This document shows, in pieces, positions 16,695 to 24,268 of a stretch of 64,000 nt of DNA. Position 1 is the stretch's first letter; each line of letters begins with the position of its first letter. The position numbers were made by a program, and so were the translations under genes. Source of the stretch: Streptomyces qaidamensis (GTDB lineage: Bacteria > Actinomycetota > Actinomycetes > Streptomycetales > Streptomycetaceae); contig NZ_CP015098.1 in the NCBI RefSeq assembly GCF_001611795.1, forward strand, positions 7,812,001 through 7,876,000. Reading direction: 5' to 3'. Under the pieces are notes generated by a model. That model saw nothing but the letters and a program-made list of their open reading frames with translations. It was not told the origin of the DNA and did not search any database.

Positions 16695-17366
16695 ATGGCC
16701 GCGCAGCACACCCCCGCCCTGCCCGTGCTCGGCAGCAGGAAGCCCAGCCACCGGGAGCGGGTCGCGGACGCGCTGCGCGCCGCCCTGATCGCCGGAGAAC
16801 TGCGGCCCGGAGAGGTCTACTCGGCACCCGGCCTCGCCGGCCGCTTCGGCGTGTCCGCCACACCCGTGCGCGAGGCCATGCTCGACCTGGCCAAGGAGGG
16901 ACTGGTCGACACCGTGCCCAACAAGGGCTTCCGGGTCACCGCCGTCTCCGAGCAGCAGCTCGACGAGTACACCCGCATCCGGGCGCTGATCGAGATCCCC
17001 ACCACGGCGGAGCTGGCCCGCACGGCCGACCCGGTGGCCCTGGAGGCGCTCCGCCCGGTCGCCCGGGAGATCGTCACCTCCGCCGCGGCCGGCGACCTCA
17101 TCGCCTACGTCGAGGCCGACCTGCGCTTCCACCTGGGCCTGCTGGCCCTCGCCGGCAACGGCCACCTCGTCGACGTCGTACGCGACCTCAGACGCCGCTC
17201 CCGGCTCTACGGTCTGACGGCCCTCGCGGAACAGGGGCGGCTGGAGGCGTCGGCCGAGGAGCACCTGGAGATCCTGGACGCGCTGCTCTCCCGCGACGAG
17301 GAGGCCGTACGGGCCGTCATGACCCGGCACCTGGGGCACGTGCGGGGCCTGTGGGCGGCACCCTGA
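16695..17366 (+). CDS. GntR-family regulator, FCD subfamily
   Basis: 223 residues from ATG 16695. A winged helix-turn-helix (RERVADALRAALIAGELRPG, then LAGRFGVSATPVREAMLDL) fills residues 17-85, and an all-helical FCD ligand-binding domain with metal-site His residues (RFHLGLL, HLGHVRGL) fills residues 90-220. It is the last gene on this strand, 38 bp after the epimerase, and probably controls the hydroxyproline operon in response to a pathway intermediate. It converges on the ABC ATPase gene with 19 bp between stops. Confidence 0.9.
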   Translation: MAAQHTPALPVLGSRKPSHRERVADALRAALIAGELRPGEVYSAPGLAGRFGVSATPVREAMLDLAKEGLVDTVPNKGFRVTAVSEQQLDEYTRIRALIEIPTTAELARTADPVALEALRPVAREIVTSAAAGDLIAYVEADLRFHLGLLALAGNGHLVDVVRDLRRRSRLYGLTALAEQGRLEASAEEHLEILDALLSRDEEAVRAVMTRHLGHVRGLWAAP

Positions 17367-17385
17367 ACAGCAGGACGCCACCGGC

Positions 17386-18156
17386 TCAACGGCCGCGCTT
17401 CGCCGCCTGGATCTGCTCGTACACCCGGGTCCGCAGCTCGGCGAAGCGCGGGTCCACGCGCGTGTGCAGCTGGTCCCGCTCGGCCGCCAGATCGACCTTC
17501 AACTGCTCCTGGACGACGGTGGGGGAGGCCGACAGCACGAGTACCCGCTCGCCGAGGTACACGGCCTCGTCGATGTCATGGGTGACGAACAGGATCGTGA
17601 TCCCGCGCTCCCGCCACAACCGCCGGACGAGGTCCTCAAGGTCGGCCCGGGTCTGGGCGTCCACCGCTGCGAACGGCTCGTCCATCAGCAGCACCTCGGG
17701 CTCGTACGCCAGCGCCCGTGCGATGGCCACCCGCTGCTGCATGCCGCCCGACAGCTGCCACGGGTACGCCCCGGCGGCGTCCGCGAGCCCCACCGACTCC
17801 AGCGCGTCCGCGACCAGCGCGCGGCGCCGCTCTCTGCTCAGCCTCTTCTGCTTCAGGGGCAGTTCGACGTTCTGCCCGACCCGCATCCACGGGAACAGGC
17901 TGCGGCCGTACTCCTGGAACACGAACGCCATGCCGGGCGGCGGCCCGTCCACCCGGCGGCCCGCGAGCCGCACCTCACCGGCCGTGGGGGCGAGCAGACC
18001 GCCGACGCACTTCAGCAGGGTCGTCTTGCCGCAGCCCGACGGCCCGACGAGACAGACCAGTTCCCCCACCGCCACGCTGAAGGTCAGATCGCGCACCGCC
18101 TCGGTCCGCCGCCCCGCACCCTCGTAGACCTTGTGCAGGCCCCGTACGTCGAGCAT
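17386..18156 (-). CDS. ABC importer ATPase (nitrate/sulfonate/taurine type)
   Basis: 256 residues from ATG 18156, with AAAGGG about 7 bp upstream; GTG 18180, overlapping the permease stop, is an alternative. Walker A is GPSGCGKTT, the signature LSGGMQQRVAIARAL, Walker B VLLMDEPFAAVD and the H-loop VTHD, all intact. The protein powers the importer made of the two adjacent permeases and the lipoprotein. The family transports small anions such as sulfonates, and also aromatic acids in actinobacteria. It is the last gene of the operon that begins with the Rieske oxygenase. Confidence 0.92.
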   Translation of the reverse strand: MLDVRGLHKVYEGAGRRTEAVRDLTFSVAVGELVCLVGPSGCGKTTLLKCVGGLLAPTAGEVRLAGRRVDGPPPGMAFVFQEYGRSLFPWMRVGQNVELPLKQKRLSRERRRALVADALESVGLADAAGAYPWQLSGGMQQRVAIARALAYEPEVLLMDEPFAAVDAQTRADLEDLVRRLWRERGITILFVTHDIDEAVYLGERVLVLSASPTVVQEQLKVDLAAERDQLHTRVDPRFAELRTRVYEQIQAAKRGR

Positions 18157-18176
18157 GGACCGCCCTTTCGCGAGGC

Positions 18177-18992
18177 TCACGGGGACCGCCGGCCGGACTC
18201 GCGCAGGCCGTGGTACCAGCCGAGCACCCGCCGCTCGGCCAGCCCGAAGAGGACCGAGAGGAGGAAGCCGAGCAGACCGAGGAGCAGGATCCCGGTCCAC
18301 ATGTCGGGGATGGCGAAGCCGCGCTGGAACTGCACGACGGTGAAACCCAGGCCGTTGCTGGCCGCGAACATCTCGCTGATCACCATGAGGATGATCCCGA
18401 TCGACAGCGCCTGTCGCAGACCCGCGAAGATCTGCGGGCTCGCCGAGCGCAGCACCACGTCCCGCAGCCGGGCCACGCCCGTGATGCCGTACGAGCGGGC
18501 CGTCTCGGCCAGCACCGGATCGACCGCACGGATGCCCTCGACCGTGTTGAGCAGCACCGGCCAGACACAGCCGCTCGCGATCACCGCGATCTTCATCGTG
18601 TCGCCGATCCCGGCGAAGAGCATGATGACCGGCACCAGCACCGGCGGCGGTACCGCCCGCAGGAACTCCAGCACCGGCTCGCACAGCGCCCGCACTCGCC
18701 GCCAGGAGCCGATGACGGTGCCGAGTGCCACCCCGGCGACGGCCGCCGTGGTGTAACCCGCCGCGAGCCGCAGCACGCTGGGCAGCACGTCCCCACGCAG
18801 CCGCGCGCCCGTCCACACGTCCGGGAAGACGCCGAAGACGGTCCGCAGCGGCGGCCAGTACACGTTCGTGCTGCCGGCCGACGCCGCCCACCAGACGGCC
18901 ACCAGCACCGCGGGCAGGGCGAGCACGAAGACCAGCCGCAGCAGGGCCCTCCCCCAGGCTCCCGACGTCACTCGACCAGGGGGGACCCCCAT
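18177..18992 (-). CDS. ABC importer permease 1
   Basis: 271 residues. It has about six transmembrane helices and the binding-protein-dependent permease loop (EAA-like segment ETARSYGITGVARLRDVVL). The ATG at 18992 overlaps the stop of permease 2 as TGATG. The first 15 codons lie in a short palindromic element (18947-18992), so the N-terminal MGVPPGRVTSGAWG probably does not belong to the ancestral protein. Confidence 0.9.
   Translation of the reverse strand: MGVPPGRVTSGAWGRALLRLVFVLALPAVLVAVWWAASAGSTNVYWPPLRTVFGVFPDVWTGARLRGDVLPSVLRLAAGYTTAAVAGVALGTVIGSWRRVRALCEPVLEFLRAVPPPVLVPVIMLFAGIGDTMKIAVIASGCVWPVLLNTVEGIRAVDPVLAETARSYGITGVARLRDVVLRSASPQIFAGLRQALSIGIILMVISEMFAASNGLGFTVVQFQRGFAIPDMWTGILLLGLLGFLLSVLFGLAERRVLGWYHGLRESGRRSP
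18947..18992 (-). repeat. REP-like palindromic element, copy A, at the permease start
   Basis: On the minus strand it begins ATGGGGGTCCCCCC and ends CTGGGGGAGGG. The same ends flank a variable middle in copy B (31568-31609) and, in degenerate form, in copy C (35291-35323). It supplies the start codon and first codons of permease 1. Confidence 0.6.
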
Positions 18993-19765
18993 CACACCGC
19001 CACCTCCCCGCGCACCGACTGGTGCCAGGCCAGCGCCCGCCGCTCCACCGCCCTCGCCCCCACGTTGATCAGCAGCCCGAGCATCCCGGTCACCACGATC
19101 AGCGCGTACATCTCCGGCACCGCCTGCGAGGTCTGCGCCACCGCGATCCGGGCCCCCAGCCCCGGAGCGCCGATGACCAGTTCGGCGGTGACGGCGAGGA
19201 TGAGCGCCACGGCAGCGGCCAGCCGCACCCCGGTCATGACGTACGGCAGCGCCGTCGGCCACAGCACGTGCCGGACCCGCGCCCAGGCGCCCAGGCCGTA
19301 CGAGCGGGCCGCCTCCTCCGCGACCGGGTCGACGTCCCGCACGCCGTACAGGACCTGGATCAGCACCTGCCAGAACGCGGCGTACACGACCAGGAGCAGG
19401 ACCGAGCGCAGTTCCGTGCCGTACAGCAGTACGGCCAGCGGGATCAGGGCGACCGACGGGATGGGACGCAGGAACTCGATCGTCGAGGCCGTCACCTCGC
19501 GCAGATACGGCACCACGGAGATCACCACCCCCGCGACGACACCCGCGCCCACCGCGATCGCCAGGCCCAGCGCCCAGCCGGTGAGGGTGTCGCCGAGCGC
19601 CGACCAGAAGGCGGTGTCGGAGAGTTCACGGCCGAGCGCGCCGGCGATGCGGTCGGCCGGCGGAAAATGGTCCTCGTCGACCAGGCCGAGCCGCGGCACC
19701 GCCTCGCCGAGGAGGACGAACACCGCGCACCCGGCCGCGCCGAGGGCCGCGTCGGAGCCCTTCAC
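18992..19765 (-). CDS. ABC importer permease 2
   Basis: 257 residues with about six transmembrane helices and the permease loop EEAARSYGLGAWARVRHVL. The GTG at 19765 overlaps the stop of the substrate-binding protein gene (GTGA). It pairs with permease 1; the two are clearly paralogous in the loop region. The product lies in the cytoplasmic membrane. Confidence 0.9.
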   Translation of the reverse strand: MKGSDAALGAAGCAVFVLLGEAVPRLGLVDEDHFPPADRIAGALGRELSDTAFWSALGDTLTGWALGLAIAVGAGVVAGVVISVVPYLREVTASTIEFLRPIPSVALIPLAVLLYGTELRSVLLLVVYAAFWQVLIQVLYGVRDVDPVAEEAARSYGLGAWARVRHVLWPTALPYVMTGVRLAAAVALILAVTAELVIGAPGLGARIAVAQTSQAVPEMYALIVVTGMLGLLINVGARAVERRALAWHQSVRGEVAV

Positions 19766-20730
19766 GGCAGCAGCTCGTCCAGGTCCGGCGCCTTCTCGAA
19801 CAGCCCGTCCCGCTCGCCGAGTTCGGCCAGCCGCTCGATCGACGCGCGGTCCGGCTCGGCCGGATAGCGCGGCAGGGTCAGCTTCTCCAGCAGGGTGGTG
19901 GGGATCTTCGTGTAGGTGGTGAGGATCTGCCGGACCTCCTCGGGGTGACTGTCGGCGTACTTCAGCGACTCGGCGGTCGCCTCCTTGAACTTCTTCACCA
20001 GTTCGGGGTTCTCGCCGGCGAACTGCTGGGAGGTGAAGTACATGGCGACGGTGAGGTCCGGCGACACGTCGTGGAAGTTCGACGCGATCTCCTTGCCGCC
20101 CGCGGCCTTCACGGTGGCCAGGGCGGGCTCCGGGGTGCAGGCCGCGTCGACCTGCCCGCCGTCCAGCGCGGCCGGCATCCTGTCGAAGGGCATCTCGACG
20201 AACTCGACCTTCGAAGGGTCGCCGCCGTCCTTGCGGACGGACTCCCTGATCGAGGTGTCGCAGATGTTGTTGAGCGTGTTGACCGCCGCCTTCTTGCCTT
20301 CGAGCTGCTTGGCGGAGGTGAGGGGGGAGCCCTTCCCCACGGTGATGGCGGCGAAGTCCGCACCGCCCTTGCCCGTGGACGCGGCACCGTTCGCCACGGC
20401 CTTGACGGGCACGTTCTTGGACCGGGCGACCAGCAGCGAGGTGGTGTTGCTGAAGCCGAACTGGAACTGGCCGGACATGACTCCGGGCACGATCGCGGCC
20501 CCGCCCTGGGCCGGTACCAGCTCCAGTTCGAGGCCGCGATCGGCGTAGAAGCCCTGCTTCTCGCCCAGGTAGATGGGCGCGACGTCCAGCACGGGGACGA
20601 CGCCGACCTTGACGGTGGTGGTTCCGCCGGACGAGCCGGCCGTGTCCTTCCCGCCGGGGTCGGACGAGCCGCAGGCGGTGACGGCGGCCAGGACGGACCC
20701 GGCCATGAGACCGACGAGCAGGCGACGCAT
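19762..20730 (-). CDS. ABC importer substrate-binding lipoprotein (SsuA/TauA/NMT1-like)
   Basis: 322 residues. It has an N-terminal lipoprotein signal with lipobox ending at Cys20 (VTAC), then a two-lobed binding protein starting VKVGVVPVLDVAPIYLGEKQGFY. This NMT1/SsuA fold binds small anions, thiamine precursors or aromatic acids. Because the Rieske oxygenase and its reductase are encoded directly upstream on the same strand, the ligand may be the substrate of that oxygenase. The gap to the reductase gene is 142 bp, so a separate promoter is possible. Confidence 0.9.
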   Translation of the reverse strand: MRRLLVGLMAGSVLAAVTACGSSDPGGKDTAGSSGGTTTVKVGVVPVLDVAPIYLGEKQGFYADRGLELELVPAQGGAAIVPGVMSGQFQFGFSNTTSLLVARSKNVPVKAVANGAASTGKGGADFAAITVGKGSPLTSAKQLEGKKAAVNTLNNICDTSIRESVRKDGGDPSKVEFVEMPFDRMPAALDGGQVDAACTPEPALATVKAAGGKEIASNFHDVSPDLTVAMYFTSQQFAGENPELVKKFKEATAESLKYADSHPEEVRQILTTYTKIPTTLLEKLTLPRYPAEPDRASIERLAELGERDGLFEKAPDLDELLP

Positions 20731-20872
20731 GGCTCCCCCTGTGGGACCGGCTGAGGTGCTCCGACAGGCTGTGCGCAGGCAGTACGGAAGTGCTCAGCGG
20801 GAACCTAGAGCCCACCCGGAGCCAAGGTCAATGCACGTGCGGTGAAGGCTTGTTGAAACCGGCACCTTCGGG

Positions 20873-21808
20873 TCAGAGGTCCAGCACGAGCCGCCCGCCG
20901 CGGCAGCGGGACACACAGATGAGCATCGTCTCGCCCGCCGCGCGCTCGTCGTCGGTCAGCACCGAGTCCCGGTGGTCCGGATCGCCGTCCAGGACGTCCG
21001 TCTCGCACGTGCCGCAGGTGCCCTCGGTGCAGGAGTACAGCACCTCGACCCCGGCGGCGCGCACGGCGTCGAGCACGGACACGTCCGGCGCGACGGTGAG
21101 CGTCCTGCCGCTCCGCGCCAGCTCCACCTCGAACGCGGTGTTGCCACTGCTCTCCTGCTCCTTCGGCTGGAACCGCTCGACGCGCAGGACCCCGGACGGG
21201 CAGCGGGCCTCGACGGCGTCCAGCAGCGGCCCCGGGCCGCAGCAGTAGACGAGCGTGCCCTCGGGCACGTCGTCCAGCACCGAGGGCAGGTCCAGCAGGC
21301 CCGTCTCGTCCTCCGGTGCGAAGGTCACGCGGTCCCCGTAGCGGCCGAGTTCCTCGCCGAACGCCATGGACGCGCGGGTGCGCCCGCCGTACAGCAGCGT
21401 CCACTCGGCGCCCGCCGCCTCCGCCGCCGCCAGCATCGGCAGGAGCGGCGTGATGCCGATGCCACCGGCGACGAAGCGGTAGCGGGGGGAGGGTTCCAGG
21501 CGGAAGTTGTTGCGGGGCCCGCGCACCCGCACCTTGGCGTCCTCGCGGAGCTGCTCGTGCACATGGGCGGACCCGCCCCGCCCGGCGGGCTCGCGCAGCA
21601 CCGCGATCCGCCAGGCCGACCGGTCCGCCGGATCACCGCACAGCGAGTACTGCCGCTCCAGACCGGGCTCCAGCACGACGTCGACATGGGCGCCCGGCTC
21701 CCACTCCGGAAGCGGCTCGCCCAGCGGATGGCGCAGGGTGAGGGCGAGCACTCCGTCGGCGGCGAACTCCCGCCGCTCCACGACGAGTTCGGTCTCGTAC
21801 ACCTTCAT
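20873..21808 (-). CDS. Oxygenase reductase, VanB/phthalate dioxygenase reductase type
   Basis: 311 residues from ATG 21808, which overlaps the stop of the 58-aa gene (TGATG). Domains in order: flavin-binding barrel with RQYSLCG at residues 52-58, NAD-binding domain with GGIGITPLLPM, and a C-terminal plant-type ferredoxin with cluster cysteines in SCTEGTCGTC and CVSRC. It passes electrons from NAD(P)H to the Rieske oxygenase encoded two genes upstream. Confidence 0.92.
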   Translation of the reverse strand: MKVYETELVVERREFAADGVLALTLRHPLGEPLPEWEPGAHVDVVLEPGLERQYSLCGDPADRSAWRIAVLREPAGRGGSAHVHEQLREDAKVRVRGPRNNFRLEPSPRYRFVAGGIGITPLLPMLAAAEAAGAEWTLLYGGRTRASMAFGEELGRYGDRVTFAPEDETGLLDLPSVLDDVPEGTLVYCCGPGPLLDAVEARCPSGVLRVERFQPKEQESSGNTAFEVELARSGRTLTVAPDVSVLDAVRAAGVEVLYSCTEGTCGTCETDVLDGDPDHRDSVLTDDERAAGETMLICVSRCRGGRLVLDL

Positions 21809-21984
21809 CAACTGGTCCCTCGTGGCTCGTCGACCAAGTGCCCCTGCGGATGGGCGAGCATCCACTCCCACATCTCGACCGGGTCCTGCGCGGTGTGCTC
21901 ACGGCCGCAGTGGCACGTGCCGTGCAGGGTGTCGGTGCCGGGCAGCCAGGCGATGCGGTAGATCTCGCCGGTCGGAGCGGTCAC
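21808..21984 (-). CDS. Small conserved-looking protein between oxygenase and reductase
   Basis: 58 residues from GTG 21984, overlapping the oxygenase stop (GTGA), and ending in an overlap with the reductase start. It contains HGTCHCGREHTAQDP and MWEWMLAHPQGH, with two Cys and several His that could bind a metal, and no membrane segment. Overlaps on both sides argue that it is translated with the oxygenase and reductase. It may be an assembly or accessory factor; function unknown. Confidence 0.75.
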   Translation of the reverse strand: MTAPTGEIYRIAWLPGTDTLHGTCHCGREHTAQDPVEMWEWMLAHPQGHLVDEPRGTS

Positions 21985-23051
21985 CGGACCTTCTCCTCGG
22001 GCTTCGCGCCCTGCTCCACCAGCCGGGCGAGGATACGGCGGGCGGCCAGACCACCGGTGTCGATGTTGATGCTCAGCTCCTGGTAGCCGGTGCGTTCGGT
22101 GCCGAGCGTCTTCTGCAGCAGGTTGAGCGCGGTGACGTCCTGCATGACGACCGTGTGGTTGTTGCCCCGCAGGAACTCGGTGACCTCGGCGTCGTCCGTC
22201 GCCCAGTCGCGGGAGACGGCCCAGAAGTCGTACACCGTGCCGTCGCCCGAGGGGGTGATGGCGTACGTGATCTCGGTGTGGAAGCCGTTCGGGTCGCTGC
22301 CGTCCGCCTCGGGAAGCACCCCGACCGGGGCGATCCTGCTGTGCAGCAGATACAGGCAGGGTGCGTGGTATTCGATGTCCTGCCAGCGGGTGATCCGGCC
22401 CTCGATGCCGGTGGACTTGGCGTAGAAGGGCGGGCACGCGGCGTCGTCCATGTGCCGGCTGACCCGGACGATCCCGGCGCCCTCGTCGACCTCCGTGGTG
22501 ATCGGCGTCTCGGCGACCTCCGGGGTGCCGATGTACCCGCCGTGCAGATACGTCTCGTGGGACAGGTCGAGGAGGTTGTCGACGAGCAGACCGTAGTCGC
22601 AGTCGATGGGCTCCATGCCGCGCACGGTGACCCAGCCGGGGGAGTCCAGGTGCCGGGCCCGGGGGATGGTCTGCGGGTCGGCGAGCGCCGGGTCGCCGAT
22701 CCACACCCAGATCAGCGAGTCCTGCTCGACGACCGGGTAGGAGGCGACCCGGGCCGTGCGCGGCACCCGTTTCTGCCCCGGCACGTACACGCACGCGCCG
22801 GTCGTGTCGTACGTGAAGCCGTGGTAGCCGCACACGATCCGGTCCCCGTCCAGGCGCGTCGGCGCCTGGGACAGCGGGTACCGGCGGTGCACACAGCGGT
22901 CGTGCAGGACGACCGGGGTGCCGTCCTCCTCCGTCCGGTAGAGCACGAGCGTCTCACCGAGGATCGTCCGGCCGAGCAACTCCCGCCCCACCTCCTGGCT
23001 GTAGGCGGCGACGTACCACTGGTTCCTGGCGAACGCGGTCATGTGAGGCAT
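21981..23051 (-). CDS. Rieske non-haem iron oxygenase, VanA-like
   Basis: 356 residues from ATG 23051, with GGGAG 9 bp upstream. The Rieske cluster ligands are Cys53/His55 (CVH) and Cys74/His77 (CGYHG). The mononuclear iron ligands include His165 and His170 in LLDLSHETYLHGG, with the bridging Asp just before. VanA-type enzymes demethylate or hydroxylate aromatic substrates, and the reductase of the matching type is encoded two genes on. The 111-bp leader contains an inverted repeat GGGGCG...CGCCCC. The natural substrate is unknown; vanillate-like aromatics are the default guess. Confidence 0.9.
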   Translation of the reverse strand: MPHMTAFARNQWYVAAYSQEVGRELLGRTILGETLVLYRTEEDGTPVVLHDRCVHRRYPLSQAPTRLDGDRIVCGYHGFTYDTTGACVYVPGQKRVPRTARVASYPVVEQDSLIWVWIGDPALADPQTIPRARHLDSPGWVTVRGMEPIDCDYGLLVDNLLDLSHETYLHGGYIGTPEVAETPITTEVDEGAGIVRVSRHMDDAACPPFYAKSTGIEGRITRWQDIEYHAPCLYLLHSRIAPVGVLPEADGSDPNGFHTEITYAITPSGDGTVYDFWAVSRDWATDDAEVTEFLRGNNHTVVMQDVTALNLLQKTLGTERTGYQELSINIDTGGLAARRILARLVEQGAKPEEKVR

Positions 23052-23156
23052 GGGCTCCGGCTCCCGTCTCTGTGTCGTGGCGACCATCGTCGGGAAGGCT
23101 TCACAGGGGCGCAACACCACTTCCGCCCCGTGGAAGGACCGATCGGAAACGCCTGC

Positions 23157-23502
23157 TCAGCACCGGTCGGGTCCACCGCGGGTCCGGGTACTCGCCGCGG
23201 TCGAGCCCACCGCGTCGCGGACCGCCTCGGCCACTTCGGCCGCAGTGCGGCCGCGGCGGTCGACACGGTGGACGGCGACCTCCGGCCGGGTTCGCGCCGG
23301 CCAGGCCAGAGCGGTCTCGTCATGCTGCCGGACCAGCGACAGCGGGCCCGCCGTCTCGTGCAACTCGCTCCCGCCGCGCCGGTCCCCGGCCCGTGCCAGG
23401 GCGTCCTCGACGGCCAGGTCGAGCAGCATCACGGTGGGGGGCCGCGACAAGCCGCACGACCGGCTGAAGCGGTCGAGGACGTCCTGCGGGCCCCGTCGCC
23501 CG
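23157..23502 (-). pseudogene. C-terminal fragment resembling a thymidylate/nucleotide kinase
   Basis: About 115 residues resemble the C-terminal half of a dTMP-kinase-like protein: PPTVMLLDLAVEDALARAGDR, then RGGSELHE (LID region) and AAEVAEAVRDAV before the stop. The N-terminal P-loop half is absent; upstream in this frame there is only sequence antisense to the NRPS remnant. I treat it as a remnant. The family assignment rests on short motifs and is tentative. Confidence 0.4.
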
Positions 23503-23534
23503 GTGGATGAGATCGGTGCCCAGCGGCCTCGGGT

Positions 23535-24172
23535 CGCATCGGCGGTCCGATCAGCGGTGTGCGGGCATTCGTCCTGGACGAATGGCTCGCCCCCGTGCCG
23601 GTCGGGGTGGCGGGCGAACTGACCGGACACCCCGCGCCGGCTCGCGCCGCGGTGACCGTGCGCGCGGATGCCTCGGGCGAGGGGCCTCTGGTGGCCTGCG
23701 TCGTGCCGGCGGGCGACCGGCCGGATGCCGATGACGGCGCGCTCGGCCGGACGGTGCGCGATCACGCCGCGCAGGCTCTGCCGCAGTACACGGTGCCGTC
23801 GGCGGTCGTGGTCCTTGACGCGCTTCCGTTGACGGTCAACGGCAAGCTGGACGGCGCGGCGCTGCCGGAACCGGATGTCGCGGCGTCGGCGGGGGCCGGC
23901 CGGGAACCGGCCACGGAACAGGAGCGGATCCTCTGCGAGGCGTTCGCGCGGGTGCTGGGCCTGCCGACGGTCGGTGTGGACGACGACTTCTTCGCCCTCG
24001 GCGGTCATGCGCTGCCGGCCACGCGCCCGGTCAGCCGAGTGCGTACGGTGCTGGGCGGGGAGCCGCCGAACGTTCGGTCTTCACCTCGCCCACGCCGGCC
24101 GCACTCGCGGGCCGGCTCGCCGGCCAGGGCGGCCAGCGGCCGGAGGCCAGGCCCGTCCGGCGGCGCATCCGA
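23535..24172 (+). pseudogene. Decayed nonribosomal peptide synthetase fragment (adenylation C-terminus plus carrier domain)
   Basis: The reading frame starts abruptly in an adenylation domain (GVRAFVLDEWLAPVPVGVAGEL). About 80 residues including the A7/A8 core motifs are missing before TGHPAPARAAV. The A10 motif LTVNGKLDGAALP is kept. The following carrier domain reads DDDFFALGGHALPATR, with Ala where the phosphopantetheine Ser should be. A frameshift near 24068 moves the typical carrier end, VFTSPTPAALAGRLA, into another frame. No condensation domain or start is present. It lies between two unrelated operons, so it is a relic of a lost or transferred cluster. Confidence 0.82.
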
Positions 24173-24207
24173 ATGACTCTGCGTGCCGGTCCGGGTGGTA
24201 CGCACGA

Positions 24208-24243
24208 GGACGGCCCGGCCCTTCCCGGGCCGGGCCGTCCTTT
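24208..24243. terminator. Strong hairpin terminator, probably bidirectional
   Basis: A perfect 14-bp stem (24208-24221 with 24227-24240), loop TTCCC, followed by TTT on the plus strand. It separates the NRPS remnant from the ABC permease gene that ends at 24269 on the other strand. Confidence 0.85.
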
Positions 24244-24268
24244 CATGCCGTCTCCGCCGGGCCCGGCG

